From Bacteroidales bacterium (GTDB lineage Bacteria; Bacteroidota; Bacteroidia; Bacteroidales; UBA10428): a DNA stretch of 36,363 nucleotides. Where the stretch lies: positions 1 to 36,363 of the forward strand of contig JAFGPB010000048.1 of NCBI GenBank assembly GCA_016926205.1, written 5' to 3'. Positions 28,526 to 36,363 of this stretch are shown one piece after another; within the stretch, counting starts at the first letter, position 1, and every line of letters begins with the position of its first letter. The notes beneath the pieces were generated by a model that was not told the DNA's origin, did not search any database, and was given only the letters and a program-made list of their open reading frames with translations. A program made the position numbers and the translations under genes.

Positions 28526-29830
28526 TTACAGCAACAGGTGCCTTAATACGAATAAAATACAGAGAACATACATGATAACGGATACTTCCTTCCAGCGCCC
28601 TGTAAAAAGTTTTAACAATACAAAACTGAATATCCCGAACACAATGCCTTCTGATATGCTGTATGCCAGGGGCATCATGACTATGGTAAGAAAAACCGGT
28701 ATGGATTCTGAATAATCCCCGAGGTTGATGTTTTTTACCGGACTGGTCATGAACAATCCCACGATGACGAGTGCAGGTGCGGTGGCGGCGGCGGGAATCA
28801 TGAGGAATACAGGGGACAGGAACAGGGCTGCAAGGAACAACAGGGCGACAACTAAGGCAGTCAGTCCTGTCCGGCCTCCTGCTGATATCCCGGCCGCACT
28901 TTCGACATAGGATGTTATGGTACTGGTTCCTAAAATGGCACCGAATGTTGTGCCTGCAGCATCAGCCAGCAATGCACGATTCACCCTGGGAACATTTCCG
29001 CTGCTGTCCAGCAATCCCGCTTTGGAACATACACCAACAAGCGTTCCGATAGTATCAAAAATATCCACAAAAAGAAATGTAAAAACGATGATCAGCATTT
29101 CCGGTTCAAAGATCTTATGGAAATCGAATTGGAAAAAAACCGGACTGAGGGAAGGGGGAGCAGCAAGGATACCCTGTTCCGGCAATTGTGTTATCCCCAA
29201 AGGAATTCCGACCAAGGTGATTATGATTATACCGATGATGAGGGCTCCTCTAATCTTTAAGATGAGCAGGACACCCATCAGGATAATTCCTGTCAGTGCC
29301 ATCAATACGGAAGGATCTGATAGATTTCCGAGCGACACCAGTGTATCAGGATTGCCTTCGATAATGCCGGAATTATGCAATCCGATTAGTGCGATAAAAA
29401 GTCCGATACCCACGGAAATGGCATGCTTCAGGTTGACCGGTATGCAGTTGACGATTGCTTCACGGACTCTGAAAAATGAGAGTATGATAAAGAGACTCCC
29501 TTCAATGAATACGGCAGTCAATGCCATGTCCCAGCTGTACCCCATAGTGAGCACAACAGTATAGGCAAAGAAAGCATTCAGGCCCATACCGGGTGCCAGA
29601 GCAATGGGCAGATTGGCATAAAAAGCCATAATGAAAATGGCAATAACCGATGCAAGAATTGTGGCTGTGAAAACGGCACCGCGATCCATCCCCGTTTCCC
29701 CGAGTATCTGCGGATTGACGGCCAGAATATAAGCCATGGTCATGAAAGTCGTGATCCCTGCAACCGCTTCCGTTCTTATCGTGGTATTCTCATCCCGGAG
29801 GTGAAAGATTTTCTCAATCATGATTGACAT
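28526..29830 (-). CDS. NCS2 family (AzgA-like) purine permease
   Basis: EAVAGITTFMTMAYILAVNPQIL, ALAPGMGLNAFFAYTVVLTMGYSW, TSTITSYVESAAGISAGGRTGLTA; multi-TM. Confidence 0.95.
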   Translation of the reverse strand: MSIMIEKIFHLRDENTTIRTEAVAGITTFMTMAYILAVNPQILGETGMDRGAVFTATILASVIAIFIMAFYANLPIALAPGMGLNAFFAYTVVLTMGYSWDMALTAVFIEGSLFIILSFFRVREAIVNCIPVNLKHAISVGIGLFIALIGLHNSGIIEGNPDTLVSLGNLSDPSVLMALTGIILMGVLLILKIRGALIIGIIIITLVGIPLGITQLPEQGILAAPPSLSPVFFQFDFHKIFEPEMLIIVFTFLFVDIFDTIGTLVGVCSKAGLLDSSGNVPRVNRALLADAAGTTFGAILGTSTITSYVESAAGISAGGRTGLTALVVALLFLAALFLSPVFLMIPAAATAPALVIVGLFMTSPVKNINLGDYSESIPVFLTIVMMPLAYSISEGIVFGIFSFVLLKLFTGRWKEVSVIMYVLCILFVLRHLLL

Positions 29831-29873
29831 CCTCCCTTAACAAAAATAACAAATCTTGCCACACCAAAAGGCA

Positions 29874-32339
29874 TTATTCATGGAAGTAGACACGTTTTAC
29901 CCTTTCGGAAATACCCGTCAGAATTTCATACGGTATGGTACCGAGTTCACCGACCATTTGCGTCAGAGGCAGGGCATCACCGAATATGATCACCTCATCA
30001 CCTTCTTCGGCCGGGATATTGGTAACATCGATCATGGTCATATCCATGCATATGTTGCCTATAACGGGTGCCAGCTTACCATTTACAAGGAATTTGCCAC
30101 TGCCGTTGCTTAATTTGCGGTTCAGGCCGTCAGCATAACCGACAGGTATTACAGCAATCTTTGAATCTGTTCTGGGTTCACCCATCCGGTTGTATCCGAC
30201 CGTGTCACCCTTTTTAACGGATTTGATCTGCAGAATTGTAGTCTTCAAAGTACTGACATTTCTCAGTTTGTCGGGATTCACATTGCTGAAACCATAGAGA
30301 CCGATGCCCAGCCTTGCCATATCATATTGCGCATCAGGAAAACGCATAATACCTGCTGTGTTCAGAATATGTCTCATGAAAGGATATCCCAGCGAATCCG
30401 AAATCTTTTTTGTGAGCAGTTCAAAGTCCCGGATCTGTTTCAGTGTGAAATCGTCATGGATTTCTTCATCACTTCCGGCAAGATGCGAGAATACGGATCT
30501 TATTCTGATGTTTCTGCATTTTTTCAATGTATCGCAGAGCAGTATCATATCAGATTCAACAAAACCGAGCCGGTGCATCCCGGTATCGATTTTTATGTGG
30601 ACAGGAAAATCTACTTCCTGGTTTCTGATAACGGCTTCATTGAATAAAAGCAGACTTGTGATATTGTAAATTTCCGGCTCCAGTTTGTATTGAATAATCA
30701 GATTGAAGGACTCGGGTTCGGGATTCATGACCATGACGGGAAGGGTTATCCCCGCTTTGCGCAGAACTACACCTTCATCTGCAAAGGCCACTCCAAGGTA
30801 ATCGACACGCTGGTGCTGCAGCACACCTGCAATTTCATGCCTTCCGCTTCCGTAGGAAAGGGCTTTCACCATTACCATGATCCTGGTACCGGGTTTCAGC
30901 AGGGAACGAAAATGGTTCAGATTGTGCACCAACGCGCTCAGATTGATTTCAAGCCTTGTTGTGTTCTTTTTCAGTTCAAGCAGGGAGGAAATTCTTTCAA
31001 ATCTGAAATGTCTTGAACCCTTGATCAGTATACATTCATCCTGAAAGTCATCAGGATTGAACCGATAGAGGAATTCATCTGTGGTATGATAGAACTCCCC
31101 GGGCATAGCAAAGAACTGACGGTATTCATGAATGGCATCACCAATACCGACGATCCGTGTGATACCCTTTTCAGCAGAAAGTTTGGATACCGTTTTATAG
31201 AGTTCAACCTGTTTCTTTCCGCTCTGAAAGATATCAGAAAGGATGAGGGTTTTCTTTTTGTGCTGGAGTTGTCTTTCCTGTACATCAAGCGCAATGGAAA
31301 GGGAGGTGATATCCGAATTGTAGCTGTCATTAATAATCGTACATCCGTTGATCCCGTTCTTCTGTTCCAGACGCATGGCAACCGGTGGAAGTGTATGCAT
31401 CCGTGACTGTATTGTATCCGGTTCGATCTTTTGCAAAAGCAAAAATGAAAGACAATGAATGGCATTTTCAATGGATGCGTTGTCGGTAAACGGAATGGTC
31501 ACATCAATTGACTTATGGTTGTATATCCCTTTGATGTTTGTAATGCCTTTTTTCCTGATCGTTCCGGATATCTGCAGATTGGCCTTGCTGGTGAATGACC
31601 AGCGGAACAGCTCCACGCCTGCAAGTTCCGGGCTCCTTTCAATGCAGCTTCTGATGCCGGCGTGATCCTGACAGAATATGAGATGCCGGCAGCCATAAAA
31701 AAGTTTCAGTTTTTCCTCAATTTTCTGCTCGGTGTTCAGGAAATTTTCCTGGTGTGCTTCTCCAATGTTAGTAAAGATGCCAATGTCGGGCTTGATCATC
31801 TTTCGCAGACTGTTCATTTCACCGGGAAGGGAGATGCCCGCCTCAAAAATACCCAGACGGGTCTGATCATCCAAAAGCCAAAGTGAGAGCGGTACTCCGA
31901 TCTGTGAATTGTAGCTTTTCGGACTGCGTGTGACAGGGAGGATATCAGCCAGACAGTGATACAGCCATTCTTTAACGATTGTTTTTCCGTTGCTGCCGGT
32001 AATTGCTGTAACCGGACAGTTAAACGATTCGCGGTGGTGTGCAGCAAGATGCTGTAGAGATTTCAGGGTATCTTCAACCATGACAAATCCGGCATCAGGA
32101 TAATCAGCATACAGGACATTGCCTTCGGTTATAACAAATGCACGGACTCCACGCCGGTATAGATCAGGAATGAAATCATGACCATTGTGATTCCGGCCTT
32201 CAAGTGCAAAGAACAGCGTAACTTCCGGAATTGTGACAGTGCGACTGTCGGTAAGGATGTTCCTTATCACTATACCGGTATTTCCTGCGGTCCTGCCACC
32301 AAGAATCCCGGAAATATTTGCAACATCATATGAAACCAT
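29874..32339 (-). CDS. Bifunctional UDP-N-acetylmuramoyl-tripeptide:D-Ala-D-Ala ligase / alanine racemase
   Basis: N-terminal MurF ligase (ITGSNGKTIVKEWL, INDSYNSDITSLSIAL) fused to Alr (MVMVKALSYGSGRHEIA, HIKIDTGMHRLGF, GDTVGYNRMG, ICMDMTMIDVT). Confidence 0.95.
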   Translation of the reverse strand: MVSYDVANISGILGGRTAGNTGIVIRNILTDSRTVTIPEVTLFFALEGRNHNGHDFIPDLYRRGVRAFVITEGNVLYADYPDAGFVMVEDTLKSLQHLAAHHRESFNCPVTAITGSNGKTIVKEWLYHCLADILPVTRSPKSYNSQIGVPLSLWLLDDQTRLGIFEAGISLPGEMNSLRKMIKPDIGIFTNIGEAHQENFLNTEQKIEEKLKLFYGCRHLIFCQDHAGIRSCIERSPELAGVELFRWSFTSKANLQISGTIRKKGITNIKGIYNHKSIDVTIPFTDNASIENAIHCLSFLLLQKIEPDTIQSRMHTLPPVAMRLEQKNGINGCTIINDSYNSDITSLSIALDVQERQLQHKKKTLILSDIFQSGKKQVELYKTVSKLSAEKGITRIVGIGDAIHEYRQFFAMPGEFYHTTDEFLYRFNPDDFQDECILIKGSRHFRFERISSLLELKKNTTRLEINLSALVHNLNHFRSLLKPGTRIMVMVKALSYGSGRHEIAGVLQHQRVDYLGVAFADEGVVLRKAGITLPVMVMNPEPESFNLIIQYKLEPEIYNITSLLLFNEAVIRNQEVDFPVHIKIDTGMHRLGFVESDMILLCDTLKKCRNIRIRSVFSHLAGSDEEIHDDFTLKQIRDFELLTKKISDSLGYPFMRHILNTAGIMRFPDAQYDMARLGIGLYGFSNVNPDKLRNVSTLKTTILQIKSVKKGDTVGYNRMGEPRTDSKIAVIPVGYADGLNRKLSNGSGKFLVNGKLAPVIGNICMDMTMIDVTNIPAEEGDEVIIFGDALPLTQMVGELGTIPYEILTGISERVKRVYFHE

Positions 32340-32669
32340 GAATACAAATATAATGAACGAATATGAATAGTGGATATTAAAAACGGTTATCGGTGAAACA
32401 GAAAGAGGTGTACAGGAAAACGATAAACATTGAAATCGCAGATACTGATCAGCAATACGGCAGTTGCCGGAACGACTATTGGTTTAAGCGAAAATGGTTG
32501 AAAATGTTGCAATGATGAGAGCAACGGTCAAAAGAGCGACAGTTTTCTAACAACATGCATGAAACATGAAAAGGTTCTGTAATAACCCGGACTGTTAATA
32601 ATGAATCACGCAATATTTACCATAAATAAAAGTTGATTATTTGTTATTTTTGCTTATAAAAATCAGATT

Positions 32670-33476
32670 TTGATGAGTTATCGGTATACGATTCAGGCAG
32701 GACTCGAAAGTCTGCATGAAATAGAGCAGCTGATAAGGGAATTTCCGCAACAGGGTGAAATTCCCGGTGTTGAGCTGGATCTGGTACTTCAGAAAATCAG
32801 GAACCTCTATGATATCATGTTGTTGCTCAGACAGTATCAGAAGGAACCCAAACCTGACGTCCATCCGGAGACCAAACCCGACGTCCATCCGGAGACTAAA
32901 CGCGACGTCCATCCGGAGACTAAACGTGACGTCCATCCGGAACCCAAACCCGACGTCCATATGGAACCCAAACCGGAATTCAACTCAGAAATCAAAGCTG
33001 AATCCAAACCTGAACTTCCGGAAGAAGAGGTTGCTTCCCCTTCACATAAAGATGAAGTCCCTCACGGAAAAGAACCTCTGAAGGACTCTGCCTCCGACAA
33101 TACCGGGGCAGGGGAGACAAAACAGGAAAAGGAAGCAAGGATCCTGTCGGAACGGTTCAGAGGTCGAACATCATTATATGACAGTATTCACGAGATTGTA
33201 TCGCAGAAGAACGGAGGCTCCATCGGACAGTCAAAACCGGTTGTAAGCATTACCACTGCGATCGGGATAAATGACCGGTTTACTTTTATCAAAGAACTCT
33301 TTAATAATGATCATCTGTATTATGAGGAGACCATTAAGGTCCTTGACGGTGCGTTAAACTTCAATGAAGCATACAACTACATGATCCAGAATTTTGACTG
33401 GGATATGGACAGTGAAGCGGTTCAGATGCTGCTTGATGTCATCAGAAGGAAGTACATCACAGGCAGGCATGAGTAA
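32670..33476 (+). CDS. Hypothetical protein with a repeated charged linker
   Basis: Long ORF with well-formed N- and C-terminal segments flanking (PDVHPETK)n; stop overlaps the rsmI start. Confidence 0.75.
   Translation: MMSYRYTIQAGLESLHEIEQLIREFPQQGEIPGVELDLVLQKIRNLYDIMLLLRQYQKEPKPDVHPETKPDVHPETKRDVHPETKRDVHPEPKPDVHMEPKPEFNSEIKAESKPELPEEEVASPSHKDEVPHGKEPLKDSASDNTGAGETKQEKEARILSERFRGRTSLYDSIHEIVSQKNGGSIGQSKPVVSITTAIGINDRFTFIKELFNNDHLYYEETIKVLDGALNFNEAYNYMIQNFDWDMDSEAVQMLLDVIRRKYITGRHE
32853..32972 (+). repeat. Tandem repeat, five 24-bp units (consensus CCCGACGTCCATCCGGAGACTAAA)
   Basis: Units start at 32853, 32877, 32901, 32925, 32949; each encodes P/R-D-V-H-P/M-E-T/P-K. Confidence 0.95.
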
Positions 33477-34143
33477 ACTGTACCTGGTGCCAACCCCGAT
33501 AGGCAACCTTGAGGATATTACTTTCAGGGCTGTCCGCATTTTAAAAGAAGTTGATGTCATACTGGCCGAGGATATCCGCAATACCAAAAAACTCCTGAAC
33601 CATTACGGAATTTCAACCCGGATGGAGTCGCACCATAAATTTAACGAACACAGGAATGTTGCTGAGATTGCACAACGTATCAAATCGGGTGAGAACTTCG
33701 CACTGGTATCTGATGCCGGTACACCAGCGATTTCCGATCCCGGTTATCTGCTGATCAATGAATGCATGAAAAAGAACGTTGGGGTGGAATGTCTTCCGGG
33801 AGCCACTGCGCTGATCCCTGCACTTGTCAATTCGGGATTGCCGGGAGAACGGTTCTGCTTTGAAGGATTCCTTCCGCATAAAAAAGGCAGGAAAACACGA
33901 ATTTTCAATCTGGCACAGGAACAAAGGACCATTATTCTTTACGAATCTCCGCATCGTCTGCTGAAAACGTTGCAGGACCTGCAACAGGTTATGGGCAATG
34001 AAAGAGTATGTTCGGTTTCCCGTGAAATGACAAAGGTTTTTGAAGAAACAATCCGGGGAAATCTTTCAGAACTTGCCGGCTATTTTTCAACACATGTTCC
34101 ACGGGGTGAAATAGTTGTTGTCATAGCACCAAAAAAGGAGTGA
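33469..34143 (+). CDS. rsmI: 16S rRNA (cytidine(1402)-2'-O)-methyltransferase
   Basis: MSKLYLVPTPIGNLEDITFRAVRILKEVDVILAEDIRNTKKLLNHYGI, LVSDAGTPAISDPGYLLI. ATG at 33469 preferred to the track start 33394. Confidence 0.96.
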   Translation: MSKLYLVPTPIGNLEDITFRAVRILKEVDVILAEDIRNTKKLLNHYGISTRMESHHKFNEHRNVAEIAQRIKSGENFALVSDAGTPAISDPGYLLINECMKKNVGVECLPGATALIPALVNSGLPGERFCFEGFLPHKKGRKTRIFNLAQEQRTIILYESPHRLLKTLQDLQQVMGNERVCSVSREMTKVFEETIRGNLSELAGYFSTHVPRGEIVVVIAPKKE

Positions 34144-34181
34144 AGAACCTGATCATGAAATATGCAGCATGCAGTTGATAT

Positions 34182-34211
34182 TTTGATGCAATCCGGGAAA
34201 TTGTATCTTTG
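34182..34211 (+). promoter_or_regulatory. Bacteroidetes-type promoter (TTTG-N18-TATCTTTG) upstream of the ABC exporter
   Basis: TTTG at 34182-34185 and TATCTTTG at 34204-34211. Confidence 0.45.
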
Positions 34212-34259
34212 CATTTCTTTTAACACATCTGTTTTTGAAAATTTTGAATACCATAGATT

Positions 34260-35246
34260 GTGAATGCCATTGATGTTGACCGGCTGACCAAAAAATTCAA
34301 CAGTTTAACGGCAGTTGATAACGTCTCTTTCAGTATTGTGACAGGTGAGGTGTTTGGCCTGCTCGGACCCAACGGAGCCGGCAAAACCACAATTATCTCC
34401 ATGCTGGCAACATTGCTTGATCGCACGTCAGGCAAGGCTTTTGTAAACGGTTTTGACATTTCCAGGGAGCAGGATGCGGTCCGTAAATCCATCGGAATCG
34501 TTTTTCAGGACCAGAGCCTTGATGAAGAACTGACCGCATATGAAAACATGGATTTTCATGGCAGGTTATACAGGATCCCCAAAGAAATACGCAGGGATAA
34601 ATCCCTTGAGCTTTTAAAACTTGTGGAGCTGGACGACAGGAAGGATGATCTGGTGAAGACTTATTCCGGAGGTATGCGGCGCCGGCTTGAAATCGCAAGA
34701 GGTCTGCTGCACGAGCCGAGGATCCTTTTCCTTGACGAACCTACCCTGGGACTGGATCCGCAGACGAGAAACCATCTTTGGGAATACATCCGGCGTTTGA
34801 ACCGTGACAACCGGGTGACCATTATTCTGACCACGCATTATATGGAAGAGGCGGATGCACTCTGCGACACACTGGCCATCATTGACAGGGGAAAGATCAT
34901 TGTGCAGGATACTCCCGATAATCTTAAGGATGCGATTGGTGGAGATATGCTGGTCATTGAATCCCCCGATTCCAGCCGGCTGAAGTCTGAACTGAACGGA
35001 TTCAACTGGGCAAAGGATGTGAGGATTCACAACCATACTGTGTATGTGAACCTCATGCACGCAGAAAAACACATCATCGAGATTGTAAATCTTTCCGGTA
35101 AGAGGGGTATCGAAATCAATTCGGTTTCAATTCACAAGCCCACACTTCAGGACGTATTTCTCCATTATACAGGCAGGACCATTCGTGATGAAGAGGCCAG
35201 TGCAAAGGATCAGGTAAGGATGAGAAGGTTCAGGAGGAACAGATAA
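34260..35246 (+). CDS. ABC transporter ATP-binding protein (DrrA-like)
   Basis: GLLGPNGAGKTTIISML (Walker A), YSGGMRRRLEIARGLLHEPRILFLDEPTLGLDPQTR (signature, Walker B), DrrA-like C-terminus; start codon GTG. Confidence 0.95.
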   Translation: MNAIDVDRLTKKFNSLTAVDNVSFSIVTGEVFGLLGPNGAGKTTIISMLATLLDRTSGKAFVNGFDISREQDAVRKSIGIVFQDQSLDEELTAYENMDFHGRLYRIPKEIRRDKSLELLKLVELDDRKDDLVKTYSGGMRRRLEIARGLLHEPRILFLDEPTLGLDPQTRNHLWEYIRRLNRDNRVTIILTTHYMEEADALCDTLAIIDRGKIIVQDTPDNLKDAIGGDMLVIESPDSSRLKSELNGFNWAKDVRIHNHTVYVNLMHAEKHIIEIVNLSGKRGIEINSVSIHKPTLQDVFLHYTGRTIRDEEASAKDQVRMRRFRRNR

Positions 35247-35247
35247 A

Positions 35248-35997
35248 ATGGATATTGTATATACATTGTGGCTACGTAACGTAAAACGTTATATAAGATC
35301 GCGAAGCCGGATGCTTGGCAGTTTGGGAATGCCCTTGTTTTTCCTGCTGATGCTGGGTTTCGGACTGAATTCGGTGGTCAGTATCCCTGGATTTGATCAG
35401 GGATATATTGGCTTTATCATTCCCGGCATTGTAGCGATGAGTGTACTGTTTACCTCCATATTTTCGGGGATACAGATCATCTGGGACAAACAGTTTGGTT
35501 TTTTGAAAGAAACCCTTGTGGCACCCGTATCCAGGATGGAGATCATGATCGGACAAACATTCGGGGGGGCGACGATCGCCTTTATACAGGGCATGATCAT
35601 CCTCGTGATATCCTTGTTTTTGGGCAATCATATCGCAAGCTTTGCAGGTTTCCTGATCGCTTTCACATTTATGATCATGATCGGACTGTCCTTTACTGCC
35701 CTGGGTATTGCCATCGCTTCGAGGATGGAGGACATGCACGGTTTCCAGCTGATCATGAATTTTCTGATCTTGCCGGTGTTTGGTCTTTCAGGAGCTGTCT
35801 TTCCCATCGACAATCTTCCTCCGTGGCTGAAATCAATTACCCTGTTTGATCCGCTGACGTATGGAGTGGAAGGTATCCGATATGGATTGCTGGGTGTTTC
35901 GCACGTCAATCCGGTAGTGAGTTGTACAATTCTTGGGGCATTTATGCTGATCATGTTTGTTACAGGCGCTTACCTCTTTAAAAAGGTCAAAATTTGA
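35248..35997 (+). CDS. ABC-2 type transporter permease (DrrB-like)
   Basis: Multi-TM; GFLKETLVAPVSRMEIMIGQTFGGATIAFIQGMIIL and FPIDNLPPWLKSITLFDPLTYGVEGIRYGLLG. Confidence 0.93.
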   Translation: MDIVYTLWLRNVKRYIRSRSRMLGSLGMPLFFLLMLGFGLNSVVSIPGFDQGYIGFIIPGIVAMSVLFTSIFSGIQIIWDKQFGFLKETLVAPVSRMEIMIGQTFGGATIAFIQGMIILVISLFLGNHIASFAGFLIAFTFMIMIGLSFTALGIAIASRMEDMHGFQLIMNFLILPVFGLSGAVFPIDNLPPWLKSITLFDPLTYGVEGIRYGLLGVSHVNPVVSCTILGAFMLIMFVTGAYLFKKVKI

Positions 35998-36273
35998 TCT
36001 GTATTCTATGGAAAATATTCCTGACGGATCAGTAAGTTTATTCACAAGATCTGAATGTTTTTACATCCTGTCTGCTGAACAGAAATAGCTAAAAATTGCT
36101 TAAAATATTGTTTTATGGATGAATATTGATGTGGGTCTTAACTTTTATTTATGGATAGATGATCATACATCCTCAGAATATTCAATTATTATTATTGAGA
36201 AACAGAATAAATTATTATTTTTAAGACCCATTTAACTTTTCAGTTTTTTTAAATACTAAATATTATATTTCAA

Positions 36274-36363
36274 ATGACTTTAAAGGATCAAAATTATTCA
36301 TGGTGTCAACTCACCGGGCTTGTATTGTTGAGGGTTGCGATCGGTTGGCATTTTCTGTATGAG
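36274..36363 (+). CDS. N-terminus of a DoxX-like membrane protein, truncated by window end
   Basis: Manual translation MTLKDQNYSWCQLTGLVLLRVAIGWHFLYE; LLRVAIGWHFLYE is typical of DoxX family N-termini. Confidence 0.65.
   Translation, partial: MTLKDQNYSWCQLTGLVLLRVAIGWHFLYE

Noticed and set aside
28725-29564. Plus-strand ORFs including a 215-aa one
   Set aside because: Antisense to the NCS2 permease; translation is low-complexity (V/S/P/I-rich) as expected for the complement of TM coding sequence.
32637-32960. Minus-strand ORF with MDVGFGFRMDVTFSLRMDV... repeats, and the overlapping +2-frame ORF 32755-33081
   Set aside because: Shadow ORFs of the 24-bp in-frame tandem repeat; a 24-bp unit keeps other frames open too. 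The plus-strand 268-aa ORF has proper flanking sequence and is coupled to rsmI.
32853-32972. Short regularly spaced repeats as a CRISPR array
   Set aside because: Units are directly adjacent with no variable spacers and lie in a coding frame; no cas genes nearby.
1-36363. Defence islands, toxin-antitoxin pairs, prophage, transposases, tRNA/rRNA genes, riboswitches
   Set aside because: Nothing recognisable was found. The Arc-like small protein was considered as an antitoxin, but its partner is an SPFH protein rather than a toxin family.

Overview
This 36.4 kb window looks like an ordinary chromosomal segment of a Bacteroidetes (probably Bacteroidales-like) bacterium. The lineage is inferred from the T9SS sorting-domain protein, the fused MurF-Alr, DUF4294/DUF2851 proteins and TAnnTTTG-type promoters. 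It is dominated by housekeeping and metabolic genes: purM, prfA, pyrF, rpsO-pnp, a TrmH-family methyltransferase, sucC, elbB, thpR, a sugar transferase, pcm, gcvP, rluD, PASTA, an NCS2 permease, murF-alr, rsmI and a DrrAB-type ABC exporter. It also has two ECF sigma factors and a DoxX-like gene cut by the right edge. I found no CRISPR array, tRNA, rRNA, prophage, recognisable defence island, or convincing complete new system. The items most worth a second look are: (1) an orphan ~190 bp 5' fragment of a group II intron directly behind a rho-independent terminator (~11394-11585); (2) an untracked 51-aa Arc-like (ribbon-helix-helix) ORF coupled to an SPFH gene, with TTGATAT half-sites at the operon promoter; (3) an ECF sigma factor with UUG start overlapping a small anti-sigma-like protein that has no transmembrane segment; (4) two CDGSH iron-sulfur genes in the same frame separated by a stop codon; (5) a 5 x 24 bp in-frame tandem repeat in a hypothetical gene translationally coupled to rsmI. 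All family assignments come from reading the translated sequences; no database search was run.
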